This document shows positions 40,722-50,025 of a stretch of DNA of 64,000 nucleotides, piece by piece. The notes under the pieces were generated by a model. The model was not told the origin of the DNA. It saw only the letters and a program-made list of their open reading frames with translations, and did no database searches. Where the stretch lies: positions 186,001-250,000 of the forward strand of contig NZ_FXBM01000001.1 of NCBI RefSeq assembly GCF_900177245.1. The letters are read 5' to 3'. Numbering within the stretch: the first letter of the stretch is position 1; each line of letters begins with the position of its first letter. Source of the stretch: Rathayibacter oskolensis (GTDB taxonomy: Bacteria; Actinomycetota; Actinomycetes; Actinomycetales; Microbacteriaceae). The position numbers were made by a program, and so were the translations under genes.

Positions 40722-41767
40722 GCAGGGTCCTCGCGCATCGCCGTGATCCCGGCGTTGACCGTCGCGATCACCGGCACGGCGAACAGCGCACCGGCGAGTC
40801 CGGCCACCTCGAGGCCGGTCGCGACGCCCAGCACGACGGCGAGCGGATGCACCTTCACCGCGGTCCCGAGGATGAGCGGCTGCAGCACGTGCCCTTCGAG
40901 CAGATGCACGAGCACCACGACGCCGATCATCACGATCGCGGCGACCGGTCCGCTGAAGACCAGGGCGACCAGGGCGGCCAGCGCACCCGTGATGATCGCT
41001 CCGAGGATCGGCACGAAGGATCCGAGGAACACGACGATCGCGATGGGGACGACGAGCGGGAGCTGCAGGGCCAGGGCGCCGATGCCGATCCCGATCGCGT
41101 TGATCGCCGCGACGCCGAGCTGTGCACGGACGAACTGGCTCAGCGTCCGCCACCCGGCCGCGCCTCCCCGTTCGAGCGGCGGCCGCGCTCTCGCGGGCAG
41201 CAGACGGAGGAGCCAGTCCCAGATCCGCCGGCCGTCGAGCAGCAGGAAGATCAGCGAGAACAGCGTCAGCAGGGTGCCGGCGAAGACCTCGACGACCTGC
41301 GAGCCGACCGCGAGCGCACCGGAGGCGACCGTCGCCGCCTGCATGTCGGCCCACGAGACGGCCTGCTGCGCCCAGTCGCCGAGCTGCACGTCGCTGAACG
41401 ACAGCGGCGGCCCCTGCAGCCACTGCTCCACGTCGTCGACGGCGTCGAGGGTCCGCTGCCCGATCCCGCTGAAGCCGCTGCGCGACTGCACGACGACCAG
41501 CGCGATCAGGCCGAGGAGCGCGAGGAGCAGCGCGAGGATCGAGACGAGGACGGCGAGCCAGCGCGGCCACCGGAGGGTCTCGAGCCGGTCGCGCAGGGGC
41601 GTGAGCAGAGCGGTGAGCAGCAGCGCGATCAGCACCGGCACGACGACCACCGGGACGAGGGAGACGAGTCGGACGACCAGGGAGAGGGCCGCGGCGACGG
41701 CGAGGAAGCGCCAGCTCCAGGCCGCGGCGATCCGCATGCCGGGGGTGACGTCGTCGCGTCCTGCCAT
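40718..41767 (-). CDS. AI-2E family transporter (second)
   Basis: The 349-residue membrane protein is of the same family as the one at 4460-5596. It has N-terminal helices (VVVVPVLIALLLTALLTPL), a soluble middle, and FVPILGAIITGALAALVALVF and LLEGHVLQPLILGTAVKVHPLAVVLG at the end. A GGAGGGG ribosome site precedes the ATG. The role is probably small-molecule export or ion exchange. It heads a two-gene operon with the rRNA methyltransferase, a pairing without an obvious shared pathway. Confidence 0.9.
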   Translation of the reverse strand: MAGRDDVTPGMRIAAAWSWRFLAVAAALSLVVRLVSLVPVVVVPVLIALLLTALLTPLRDRLETLRWPRWLAVLVSILALLLALLGLIALVVVQSRSGFSGIGQRTLDAVDDVEQWLQGPPLSFSDVQLGDWAQQAVSWADMQAATVASGALAVGSQVVEVFAGTLLTLFSLIFLLLDGRRIWDWLLRLLPARARPPLERGGAAGWRTLSQFVRAQLGVAAINAIGIGIGALALQLPLVVPIAIVVFLGSFVPILGAIITGALAALVALVFSGPVAAIVMIGVVVLVHLLEGHVLQPLILGTAVKVHPLAVVLGVATGLEVAGLAGALFAVPVIATVNAGITAMREDPA

Positions 41768-41895
41768 GGCCCCTCCGATCTCCTCCGCAGTGTAGGACGG
41801 AGGGGCGACCCGCGACCGGGTGCCTGCGCAGCGATGCGGTCGCGTCGACGGATCCGGTTGCCAAAATGCTCGTTCGGTGTCGTAATAGAGGCACT

Positions 41896-43317
41896 ATGCC
41901 CACAAGGACAACGGTATTCGAACGTGAGGCCCCCGCGCCGGCGCTCGTGGACGACTCCCTCTCCACCACCCGCCGCGGCGTCTTCTGGCTCGAGGACGCC
42001 CCGCCGGCCCGCGCCCGACTCTCCGGCTCCTCGACCGCCGACCTGGTGGTCGTCGGCGGGGGCTACTCCGGTCTCTGGAGCGCTGTGCGGGCCAAGGAAC
42101 GCGATCCCGGGCGCCGGGTGGTGCTGCTCGAGGCGCGGTCGATCGGCTGGGCCGCCTCCGGACGCAACGGCGGCTTCGTCGAGTCGAGCCTCACCCACGG
42201 CCGCGAGAACGGACTCGCCCGCTGGCCCGACGAGTTCGACACCCTCGAGCGACTCGGGGTGCAGAACCTCGACGGGATCCAGGAGACGGTCGCGCGCTAC
42301 GACCTCGACTGCGACTTCGAGCGCACCGGCTCGCTCGCGGTCGCGGTCGAGGAGCACCAGGTCGAGTGGCTCGCCGAGGGGGACGGGGTCGCCGGGGGCC
42401 GGTTCCTCGACGGCGCCGCGGTGCGCGCCGTCGTCGACTCGCCCACCTTCCTCGCGGGCCTGGCCGCGCCCGCCGAGCAGTGCGCGCTCGTGCATCCCGG
42501 CAAGCTGGCGCGGGAGCTCGCGCGCCTCGCCGAGCAGCTCGGCGTCGTCGTCCACGAGGACAGCCGGGTCCTCGGTCTCGAGGCGAGCGGCGACCGTGTG
42601 CGGGTGCGCGCGGCCGGAGGGTCGGTGACGGCCGATCAGGCGATCCTCGGCACCAGCGCCTTCCCGTCGCTGCTCGCCCGGACGCGTCTGATGACCGTGC
42701 CGGTCTACGACTACGTGCTGATGACCGAGCCGCTCGACTCCGCCCGGTCGGCCGCTCTCGGCTGGGAGGGGCGCGAGGGGCTGAGCGACGTCGCGAACCA
42801 GTTCCACTACTACCGGCGCACCGCCGACGACCGCATCCTCTGGGGCGGCTACGACGCCGTCTACCACCCGGGCGGGCGCATCCGCTCGAGCTACGAGGAG
42901 CGCCCCGAGACCTACCGGGCACTCGCCTCGCACTTCTTCACCACGTTCCCGCAGCTGGAGGGTCTGCGGTTCAGCCACCGCTGGGGCGGAGTGATCGACA
43001 CGAGCACCCAGTTCGCCGCGTTCTACGGCACGGCCCTCGGGGGCCGCGTCGCCTACGCCGCGGGCTACACGGGACTCGGAGTCGGGACGACCGCCTTCGC
43101 CGCCGACGTCATGCTCGATCTGCTCTCGGGCGAGCGCACCGAGCGGACCGAGCTCGCGATGGTGCGGAACCGGCCGCTGCCCTTCCCTCCCGAGCCTCTC
43201 GCGTCGATCGGGATCCAGGCGACGCGCTGGTCGCTCGACCGCGCCGACCACGACGGGGGCAGGCGCAACCTCCTCCTGAAGACGCTCGACGCCCTCGGGC
43301 TCGGCTTCGACTCCTGA
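41896..43317 (+). CDS. FAD-dependent amine oxidoreductase (PuuB-like)
   Basis: This 473-residue DAO-family flavoprotein has the dinucleotide-binding motif DLVVVGGGYSGLWSAVRA. GWAASGRNGGFVESSLTHG and the C-terminal GRVAYAAGYTGLGVGTTAFAADVMLDLL resemble gamma-glutamylputrescine oxidases and related amine oxidases. It probably oxidises a secondary or primary amine to an aldehyde and H2O2. AGAGG precedes the ATG. No polyamine-pathway neighbour is present, so the substrate remains open. Confidence 0.88.
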   Translation: MPTRTTVFEREAPAPALVDDSLSTTRRGVFWLEDAPPARARLSGSSTADLVVVGGGYSGLWSAVRAKERDPGRRVVLLEARSIGWAASGRNGGFVESSLTHGRENGLARWPDEFDTLERLGVQNLDGIQETVARYDLDCDFERTGSLAVAVEEHQVEWLAEGDGVAGGRFLDGAAVRAVVDSPTFLAGLAAPAEQCALVHPGKLARELARLAEQLGVVVHEDSRVLGLEASGDRVRVRAAGGSVTADQAILGTSAFPSLLARTRLMTVPVYDYVLMTEPLDSARSAALGWEGREGLSDVANQFHYYRRTADDRILWGGYDAVYHPGGRIRSSYEERPETYRALASHFFTTFPQLEGLRFSHRWGGVIDTSTQFAAFYGTALGGRVAYAAGYTGLGVGTTAFAADVMLDLLSGERTERTELAMVRNRPLPFPPEPLASIGIQATRWSLDRADHDGGRRNLLLKTLDALGLGFDS

Positions 43318-43432
43318 GCGCGCCCTCCTGTCCGCCGTTCCCCGCCGCTCGCGCCCGAGGGCCGCTCCGCTCCGGTAGCTTGCACAGCGGGCGGCGGCAG
43401 GACGGGGGCGGACGACCATGGAGGGGATGACC

Positions 43433-44443
43433 ATGCCGGAGGCGATCCTCGCGATCGCGGGATGGGCCGCGGGAGCGGTCCTCGTCGTCAGCGGTTCCCT
43501 GAAGCTCGGGCGCGCCGAGGCCTTCCGCGCCAGCCTCGCAGCCCTCGGACTCCCGGCGCTCCTGTCGCGTCGAGCGCTCGTCGCCCGGGTGTTCCCCGTC
43601 GTCGAGATCGTGCTCGGGCTCGGCGTGGTCCTCGCTCCGTCGCCGCTGCACCGTGCCGCCCTCGCGGCCGCGGCGCTGCTCTACGCGGTGTTCCTCGTGG
43701 TCGCCGTCCGCGCGGCACTCGCGCCGGAGCCGGTCGACTGCGAGTGCTTCGGCGGTCTCGGCGAGTCGCGGATGACCGGGCGGACGGTCGTGCGCAACGC
43801 CGTGCTGCTCGCCCTCGCGCTGGCGGGACTCGCCGGCCCCGCGCCCGCCGCCCTGCTGGCGGTGCCCGGCTCCGGGGTCGCGAGCCCGGCCGCGTCGGCG
43901 CTCGCCGCAGCACTCGCGGCGGTCGTCCTCGTCCTCGTCCGCGATCGGCGCGACACGCGCGCGCCGGCGCCGGCGCCGCAGGTCGCCGTGGCGCCGAGCG
44001 CCGACGGCCTCGAGCTGCGCACCTTCTCGGGCGAGCGGATCGCGCTGGCCGAGTTCGCGCAGCCTCCCACGCACCTCGTCTTCTTCTCGCCGAACTGCAT
44101 CTCGTGCCACGAGCTCGTCGAGCGGTTCCGCTGGTGGCCCCACGGGCTGCGCGAGGGGGAGGATCTCGTGCCCGTCCTCCTGGGACGCCCCGAGGTCTTC
44201 GCCGCCCACGAGGTCTTCGCTCCGCTCGTCGAGCACGCCCTCTACGACCCCGACCGCACGGTCGCCGCCGCACTCGGTCGCACCTCCACCCCGGGCCACG
44301 TCCGGCTCGACCCCGCGCACCCCCTCGGCGACGGCTGGACCTCCGGCCGCCTCCCCATCGAGCGGCTCGTGCTCCGCCCCGACTTCTTCGACGACGTGCA
44401 GGCCGGGCGGATCGGGCCGGACACCGCCGGTCGCCCCGCCTGA
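43433..44443 (+). CDS. MauE/DoxX membrane domain fused to a thioredoxin-like domain
   Basis: This protein of about 336 residues has a MauE-type four-helix domain at residues 1-165 (VLVVSGSLKLGRAEAFRASL, and the redox pair CECFGGLGESRMTG). A fifth hydrophobic segment and then a thioredoxin-like domain follow, with HLVFFSPNCISCHELV (CxxC). It probably shuttles disulfides across the membrane for a periplasmic partner. Three in-frame ATGs cluster at the start; the third is preferred because GGAGG lies eight bases before it. The second domain lacks the cis-Pro of classical thioredoxins in an obvious form, although STPGH is a candidate. Confidence 0.8.
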   Translation: MPEAILAIAGWAAGAVLVVSGSLKLGRAEAFRASLAALGLPALLSRRALVARVFPVVEIVLGLGVVLAPSPLHRAALAAAALLYAVFLVVAVRAALAPEPVDCECFGGLGESRMTGRTVVRNAVLLALALAGLAGPAPAALLAVPGSGVASPAASALAAALAAVVLVLVRDRRDTRAPAPAPQVAVAPSADGLELRTFSGERIALAEFAQPPTHLVFFSPNCISCHELVERFRWWPHGLREGEDLVPVLLGRPEVFAAHEVFAPLVEHALYDPDRTVAAALGRTSTPGHVRLDPAHPLGDGWTSGRLPIERLVLRPDFFDDVQAGRIGPDTAGRPA

Positions 44444-44504
44444 CGCCGCTCTGCGCGACGATGGAGACCCCCGTCCGCCTCACTCGCACCCCTCGGAGTC
44501 CGCC

Positions 44505-45056
44505 ATGCCCCTCTCGCTCGGTTCGCTGACGACCCTGCCCGCCGCGGATCGTCCCGACCTCCTCGCCCCGGCCGTCCTCGCGGGGGCGGAGCGCGACGCC
44601 CTGCTGACCGAGCTCGGCGTGGTCGAGATCGACGCCGCCGACTCCGAGACCGCCACCACGAAGGAGCGCTACGGACTCGACGAGCGCGATCTCGCCAACT
44701 GCGTCGTCGTCGCAGGATCCCGGGCGGGGGAGGAGCGCATCGCGGCCTGCGTGGTGCTGGCCGACTCGCGCGCCGACGTCAACGGAGCGGTCCGCCGCCT
44801 CCTCGACGTCCGCAAGGCCTCGTTCCTCCCGATGGAGCGCGCCGTCGCCGAGTCGGGCATGGAGTACGGCGGCATCACGCCGATCGGCCTCCCCGCCTCG
44901 TGGCGGCTCCTGGTCGACGCACGGGTCCTCGAGCGTCCGGCCGTCGTCATCGGCAGCGGCGTCCGCCGATCGAAGATCGTGCTCCCCGGTGCGGTGCTCG
45001 GGCGCCTGGCAGGGGTCGAGGTGATCGAGGGGCTCGGCGTGCGCCAGACGGCATGA
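44505..45056 (+). CDS. YbaK/aminoacyl-tRNA deacylase domain protein
   Basis: The 183-residue single-domain protein shows the YbaK/EbsC/ProX fold: NCVVVAGSRAGEERIAACVVLADSRADVNGAV, RKASFLPMERAVAESGMEYGGITPIGLP and VVIGSGVRRSKIVLPGAVL. The conserved Lys in RKASF and the GGxxP loop are kept. Members hydrolyse mischarged aminoacyl-tRNAs in trans. It is coupled by 4 bp to the lipoprotein gene downstream, probably without functional relation. Confidence 0.9.
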   Translation: MPLSLGSLTTLPAADRPDLLAPAVLAGAERDALLTELGVVEIDAADSETATTKERYGLDERDLANCVVVAGSRAGEERIAACVVLADSRADVNGAVRRLLDVRKASFLPMERAVAESGMEYGGITPIGLPASWRLLVDARVLERPAVVIGSGVRRSKIVLPGAVLGRLAGVEVIEGLGVRQTA

Positions 45057-45727
45057 GGATCCGCGCTGCGGCTCTGATCGCCGGATCGGCGGTCGTCCTG
45101 GCGGCGATCACGGGGTGCACGCCCGACGTCCCCGGCCCCTCGCCGACCTCTCCGCTCGTGACCCGCGCCCGCGAGGAGGCGGCGCGGGAGTTCGCCGCGG
45201 CTCTCGAGCTGGAGGCGACCGACGGGGTCGAGGAGATCGCGCGCGCCGACGAGGACTGGTGCTTCGCCGAGGGCGGCCCGACGGGGATCTCGCTCGTCCC
45301 CACCGGCGCCGAGTACAGCACCGTCTGCCTCCTCGAGGGGGCTGTGGTGTACGCGGTGCACGGTGCCGACCAGGGCACCGCCGCCGCCGAGGTCGACGCG
45401 TTCCTGGCGCGCAACGGACTGCAGTCGTCCGACGGATCGGTCGTCGACGCCGTCGGCGGACAGGATCTGCTGGCCGGCCCGGAGGTCTTCGGAGGCGCCG
45501 GACCCGGCGACGCGGCCTCGATCACGTGGCTGCTCGGTGACGCGTCGCGCCTCCAGGTCGACGGTCTCCCTCTGGCCGAGGGGTACAACCGCGTGTCCTA
45601 CGAGGGGACCATCACGGAGGAGACTCCGCAGGAGCTGCGGGCGACCGGCGCGTCCTTCGCGCTCACGGTGCAGCTCACCCGGCGGTACTTCAGCGGCACG
45701 GGCGACGGGGAGCTCCCGGCCGACTGA
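45053..45727 (+). CDS. hypothetical lipoprotein
   Basis: The predicted 224-residue secreted lipoprotein has signal peptide MRIRAAALIAGSAVVLAAITGC (lipobox ITGC). The mature region is acidic with two Cys (DWCFAEG and STVCLLEG) that may form a disulfide outside the cell. The rest is a mix of helices and strands without a known motif. Its ATG overlaps the YbaK stop by 4 bp. Function is unknown. Confidence 0.75.
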   Translation: MRIRAAALIAGSAVVLAAITGCTPDVPGPSPTSPLVTRAREEAAREFAAALELEATDGVEEIARADEDWCFAEGGPTGISLVPTGAEYSTVCLLEGAVVYAVHGADQGTAAAEVDAFLARNGLQSSDGSVVDAVGGQDLLAGPEVFGGAGPGDAASITWLLGDASRLQVDGLPLAEGYNRVSYEGTITEETPQELRATGASFALTVQLTRRYFSGTGDGELPAD

Positions 45728-45769
45728 CGCGTCGCGCCGGTCGCAGCCGATCGCTGCCAGGCTGGGCCG

Positions 45770-47434
45770 GTGACCGCACTCCTCGTCGTGATCGTGACCG
45801 CGCTGGTGGTCATCGCCGCCTCCGCGGTCCTCGGCCCCCGCCTCGGCATCGCCTCGCCCCTCGTCCTCGTCGCGATCGGAGTCGGCGCGAGCTTCCTCCC
45901 CCTGGTCGGCACCGTCGAGATCGAACCGGAGTGGATCCTCCAGGGCGTGCTGCCCCCGCTCCTGTACTCGAGCGCCGTGTCGATGCCGGCGATGAACTTC
46001 CGTCGCGAGTTCGGCGCCATCAGCGGCCTCTCGGTGCTGCTCGTGATCGGCACCTCGCTCGTGCTCGGCCTCTTCTTCCTGCTCGTCCTGCCCGATCTCG
46101 GCTTCGCGTGGGGTGTGGCCCTCGGCGCGATCGTCAGCCCGACCGACGCGGTGGCGACCTCGATCGTGAAGGGCACGACCGTCTCGCGGCGCGTCGTGGC
46201 GATGCTCGACGGCGAGAGCCTGCTGAACGACGCGACGGCGCTCGTGCTCCTGCGCACCGCGATCGCGGCGGCCGCCGCCGGGTTCTCGCTCTGGGGAGCG
46301 GTCGGCTCCTTCGCCTACTCCGTCGCGGTCGCCGTCGCGATCGGCGCCCTGGCCGGCTGGCTGAACCTGGCGGTGCGGCGGCGGCTGAGCGACCCCACGG
46401 TCAACACGATCCTGTCGTTCACGGTGCCCTTCCTCGCCTCCGTCCCCGCGGAGCTCCTCGGGGGCTCGGGCCTCGTCGCCGCCGTCGTCGCCGGAGTCGT
46501 CACGGGCATCCGGGCGCCGCGCGAGCTCTCGCCGCAGAACCGCCTCTCGGACTCGCAGAACTGGCGGACGGTCGAGCTGGTCCTCGAGGGGGCCGTGTTC
46601 CTCACGATGGGCCTGCAGGTCAGGGCGATCGTGACGAGCGTCGAGGAGGACCACGCCGGCGTGGGGCCCGCTGTCCTGGTCGCGGCCGGCGCCCTGCTGC
46701 TCACGATCCTCGTGCGGGCGGCCTACGTCGCTCCGCTTCTCGGTGTGCTCGCGGGGAGGTCGCGGCTGCGCGAGCGCATGCGGCCCCGGGTCGAGGATCT
46801 GCACGAGCGGATGAACACGCCGGAGGGCCGGCAGGAGACCCTCGAGTCCCAGCGCGGCCGCGCGCGCTCCGCACGCGATCTCGACCGGTTCTCGGTCCGG
46901 CTGACCCGGATCCTGGCCGACATGGAGTACTTCGTCCGCGCACCCCTCGGCTGGCGGGAGGGCGCGGCGGTCGTCTGGGCGGGGATGCGGGGAGCCGTCA
47001 CCGTGGCGGCGGCTCAGACGCTGCCCGAGGGCACGCCGCAGCGGTCGGTGCTCGTGCTGGTCGCCTTCGCGGTGGCGACGATGTCGCTCGCGCTGCAGGG
47101 CGGCACGATCGGGCCGCTCCTGCGCCGCATCGCTCCCCCTGTCGACCGGGAGGCGCTCGCCCGCGACGCCGACGAGGAGCGCTCGCGGGTCTTCGCCCTC
47201 CTGAAGACCAGCGCGGAGGCGATCGAGGAGCCGCCGCCCGCGACCGAGGAGCGCGGGACCGCGGCGTTCGAGGCGGCCAGGCGCCACCGCCTGGCCGTCA
47301 TCGCGGCTCAGCGCTCGGCCCTGCTCGACGCGCGCGACGACGGCACCTTCGACGCCGACGTGCTCGAATCGGTGCTCGCCGCCCTCGACGCGTCGCAGAT
47401 CGACATCGAGCTGAGGGGGCGCGCCGCGCGCTGA
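45770..47434 (+). CDS. Na+/H+ antiporter, CPA1 (NhaP) family
   Basis: The 554-residue transporter has about 12 helices. The ion-binding signatures are GAIVSPTDAVATSIVKG and LDGESLLNDATALVLLR (Asp of ND motif). A later GMRGAVTVAAAQTLP (helix 10-11 region) and a cytoplasmic C-terminal tail of about 100 residues are typical. It exports Na+ in exchange for protons and helps pH and salt balance. It lies immediately upstream of a likely osmolyte locus, which may be functionally related. A GTG start without a strong ribosome site is used. Confidence 0.92.
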   Translation: MTALLVVIVTALVVIAASAVLGPRLGIASPLVLVAIGVGASFLPLVGTVEIEPEWILQGVLPPLLYSSAVSMPAMNFRREFGAISGLSVLLVIGTSLVLGLFFLLVLPDLGFAWGVALGAIVSPTDAVATSIVKGTTVSRRVVAMLDGESLLNDATALVLLRTAIAAAAAGFSLWGAVGSFAYSVAVAVAIGALAGWLNLAVRRRLSDPTVNTILSFTVPFLASVPAELLGGSGLVAAVVAGVVTGIRAPRELSPQNRLSDSQNWRTVELVLEGAVFLTMGLQVRAIVTSVEEDHAGVGPAVLVAAGALLLTILVRAAYVAPLLGVLAGRSRLRERMRPRVEDLHERMNTPEGRQETLESQRGRARSARDLDRFSVRLTRILADMEYFVRAPLGWREGAAVVWAGMRGAVTVAAAQTLPEGTPQRSVLVLVAFAVATMSLALQGGTIGPLLRRIAPPVDREALARDADEERSRVFALLKTSAEAIEEPPPATEERGTAAFEAARRHRLAVIAAQRSALLDARDDGTFDADVLESVLAALDASQIDIELRGRAAR

Positions 47435-47508
47435 CGGGCGCCCACCCACCGATCCGAGGTGCAGGCAACCCGTAGCTGCCCGAAACATGAGCGTCGTACG
47501 GTGGGCGC

Positions 47509-50022
47509 ATGCGGGCAGAACTCACACTCGGTGCCGAGGAAGAGCTCCATCTGATCGATCTCGAGACGAGGCAGCTCTCGGCGCACGCTCCCCAGGTGCT
47601 GGCGCGGCTGCCGAAGGAGAGCTTCTCGGCCGAGCTTCAGCGCACCACGGTCGAGACCAACACGCCCGTCGTCGACTCGCTCGACGGGCTCCGCGAGCAG
47701 CTGATCACGCTCCGGAAGGCGGTCATCGACGCCGCGGCTCCCGATGGCATCGGCATCGCCGCCGTCGGCACGGCACCGCGATCCGAGCACAAGGACTTCG
47801 AGCTCACCAGCACCGGCCGCTACGGGCGGATGCAGGAGCAGTACCGCATGCTCGTGGACGAGCAGCTGATCTGCGGCACGCAGATCCACGTCGGCGTCTC
47901 CGATCGCGAGCTCGCCATCCAGATCTCGCAGCGGATCGCGCGCGACCTGCCCGTGCTGCTCTCGGCGAGCGCGAGCAGCCCCTACTGGAACGGCCAGGAC
48001 ACGGGCTACGCCAGCATCCGGACCATCATCTGGCAGCGCTGGCCGAGCGCGGGGGCGACCGGGCCGCTGGCCTCCGCCGCCGAGTACGACCGCCTGCTCG
48101 ACGACCTGATCGCGACCGGCGTCATCGCCGACTCCAAGATGGCGTACTTCGACGTCCGCCCCTCCTCGCACGCCCCCACGCTCGAGCTGCGGGTCTGCGA
48201 CGCGATGCCGATCGTCGACGACGCGGTGCTGGTCGCCGGCCTCTTCCGCGGCCTCGTGCGGGCGGCCGAGCTCGACATCGAGGCCGGGCGGCCGTTCCGG
48301 CACACCCCGCCGCCGATCCAGCGGGCGGCGACGTGGCAGGCGGCCCGCGGCGGCCTCGTCGGTCAGCTCCTCGACCACACCGAGCACCCCCGGCCCGTCC
48401 CCGCGGCGGAGGCGCTGCGCAGCATGATCGCGCGCCTCCAGCCCGCGCTCGACGAGCTCGGCGACCTCGAGCAGGTGCGCGATCTCGCCGAGGCGCTCAT
48501 CGCCCGCGGCAACTCGGCCGACCGCCAGCGCGCCGTCTTCGCCGAGCGCGGCACGCTCGACGCCGTGGTCGACTCGGTGGTCGCCGAGACGCACGGCCCG
48601 GCGAGCGGGCCCATCCTGCCGGCCCCGAGCCTGCGCACCTACCGGGTGCGGGCGGGCGACGAGGCCGTGGCCACCGGCGGCCGGCCCCGCAGCGCCTACC
48701 AGCCGATCCTCGAGCACTTCCGCGATCTCGGGACCGAGCGGCTCGGCGAGCTGCACGAGTCCCGCGACCGCCTGGTCGAGGCCGCGGGGATCACCTTCCG
48801 CCTGGGCGACGAGGACCGCCCGTTCCCGGTCGACCTCGTGCCGCGCGTGCTCCAGTCGCACGAGTGGTCCGAGCTCGCGGCGGGGCTCGAGCAGCGGGCG
48901 CGCGCGCTCGAGTGCTTCCTCCAGGACGCCTACGGCGAGGGCAGGGCGCAGAGCGACGGCATCGTGCGGACGCTGCGCGGAACCGCCGGCTGGCGCGAGG
49001 AGGCGACCCGCCTCCCGCCGGGCACCGTCCGCGGTGCCGTGATGGGCTTCGATCTCGTCCGCAACGAGTTCGGCGGCTGGCGCGTGCTCGAGGACAACCT
49101 GCGCAATCCCAGCGGTCTCGCCTACGCGATGGGCATCCGCTCGCTGGTCGACGACCTCCTCCCCGACCTGCCGCGGCCCGAGGGTCTGCTCGACCCGTCG
49201 AGCGCGTTCGCCGAGCTGCGACGCACGCTTCTGCACGGCGTCGATCAGCGCGTCCCCGAGCCCGTGCTGGCCCTGCTCTCGAGCGGGGCGTCGAGCTCGG
49301 CCTGGTTCGAGCACCGCGCTCTTGCCGAGGGCGCGGGCATGCTCCTGCTCGAGGCGGAGGATCTCACGGTCGAGGGCGGGCGGGTCCGCGCACGCGGGGT
49401 CGTCGTCGACGCCCTCTACCTCCGGCTCGACGTCGAACTCGCCGACCTCGTCGCCGAGGATCGCGCCATCGGGCAGGAGGTGCTCGTGGTCGCGTCGGCG
49501 GGCGGCGTGTTCCTCGCGAACGCGCCCGGGAACGGCATCGCCGACGACAAGGCGCTCTACTGCGCGGTGCCCGAGCTCATCGGCTACTACCTCGATGAGC
49601 GCCCGCTGCTCGAGTCGGTGCCCACCTACCGTCCGGAGGACGAGGCGGAGCGCCGCATCGTGCTCGAGCGGGTGGGCGAGCTGGTGACCAAGCCCGTCGA
49701 CGGCTACGGCGGGCGCGGCGTGATGATCGGCCCCTCCGCCGCGGCCTCGCGCGTCGCCGAGCGGCGCGCGGCGATCGCGGCCGAACCGGAGGCGTGGGTC
49801 GCCCAGGAGGTCGTGCGGCTGTCGTCGCTGCCGTCGTTCTCGGGCACGGAGCTGCAGCCCCGGCACGTCGACCTCCGCGCCTTCGTCTTCGTCACGGGCA
49901 CCGGGCCGGGCGACATCCGGCTCGCCGACCTCGCGCTGACCAGGGTCGCCGCAGAGGGCAGCATGATCGTCAACTCGTCGCGGGGCGGCGGCGCGAAGGA
50001 CACCTGGATCGTGGGGGCCTGA
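47509..50022 (+). CDS. carboxylate-amine ligase (GCS2) fused to circularly permuted ATP-grasp
   Basis: This 837-residue two-domain protein starts with a GCS2/YbdK-type glutamate-cysteine-ligase-like domain (about 1-365; GAEEELHLID, TTVETNTPV, CGTQIHVGVSD, LELRVCDAMPIVDDAVLVA). A circularly permuted type 2 ATP-grasp domain follows (about 385-837; DLVRNEFGGWRVLEDNLRNPSGLAYAMG, NAPGNGIADDKALY, VTKPVDGYGGRGVMIGP). Both halves belong to families that form amide bonds with ATP. It is followed after 3 bp by an NAGGN-type amidotransferase and should make the dipeptide backbone that the latter amidates. The exact amino acids are unknown. Confidence 0.9.
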   Translation: MRAELTLGAEEELHLIDLETRQLSAHAPQVLARLPKESFSAELQRTTVETNTPVVDSLDGLREQLITLRKAVIDAAAPDGIGIAAVGTAPRSEHKDFELTSTGRYGRMQEQYRMLVDEQLICGTQIHVGVSDRELAIQISQRIARDLPVLLSASASSPYWNGQDTGYASIRTIIWQRWPSAGATGPLASAAEYDRLLDDLIATGVIADSKMAYFDVRPSSHAPTLELRVCDAMPIVDDAVLVAGLFRGLVRAAELDIEAGRPFRHTPPPIQRAATWQAARGGLVGQLLDHTEHPRPVPAAEALRSMIARLQPALDELGDLEQVRDLAEALIARGNSADRQRAVFAERGTLDAVVDSVVAETHGPASGPILPAPSLRTYRVRAGDEAVATGGRPRSAYQPILEHFRDLGTERLGELHESRDRLVEAAGITFRLGDEDRPFPVDLVPRVLQSHEWSELAAGLEQRARALECFLQDAYGEGRAQSDGIVRTLRGTAGWREEATRLPPGTVRGAVMGFDLVRNEFGGWRVLEDNLRNPSGLAYAMGIRSLVDDLLPDLPRPEGLLDPSSAFAELRRTLLHGVDQRVPEPVLALLSSGASSSAWFEHRALAEGAGMLLLEAEDLTVEGGRVRARGVVVDALYLRLDVELADLVAEDRAIGQEVLVVASAGGVFLANAPGNGIADDKALYCAVPELIGYYLDERPLLESVPTYRPEDEAERRIVLERVGELVTKPVDGYGGRGVMIGPSAAASRVAERRAAIAAEPEAWVAQEVVRLSSLPSFSGTELQPRHVDLRAFVFVTGTGPGDIRLADLALTRVAAEGSMIVNSSRGGGAKDTWIVGA

Positions 50023-50025
50023 CGC

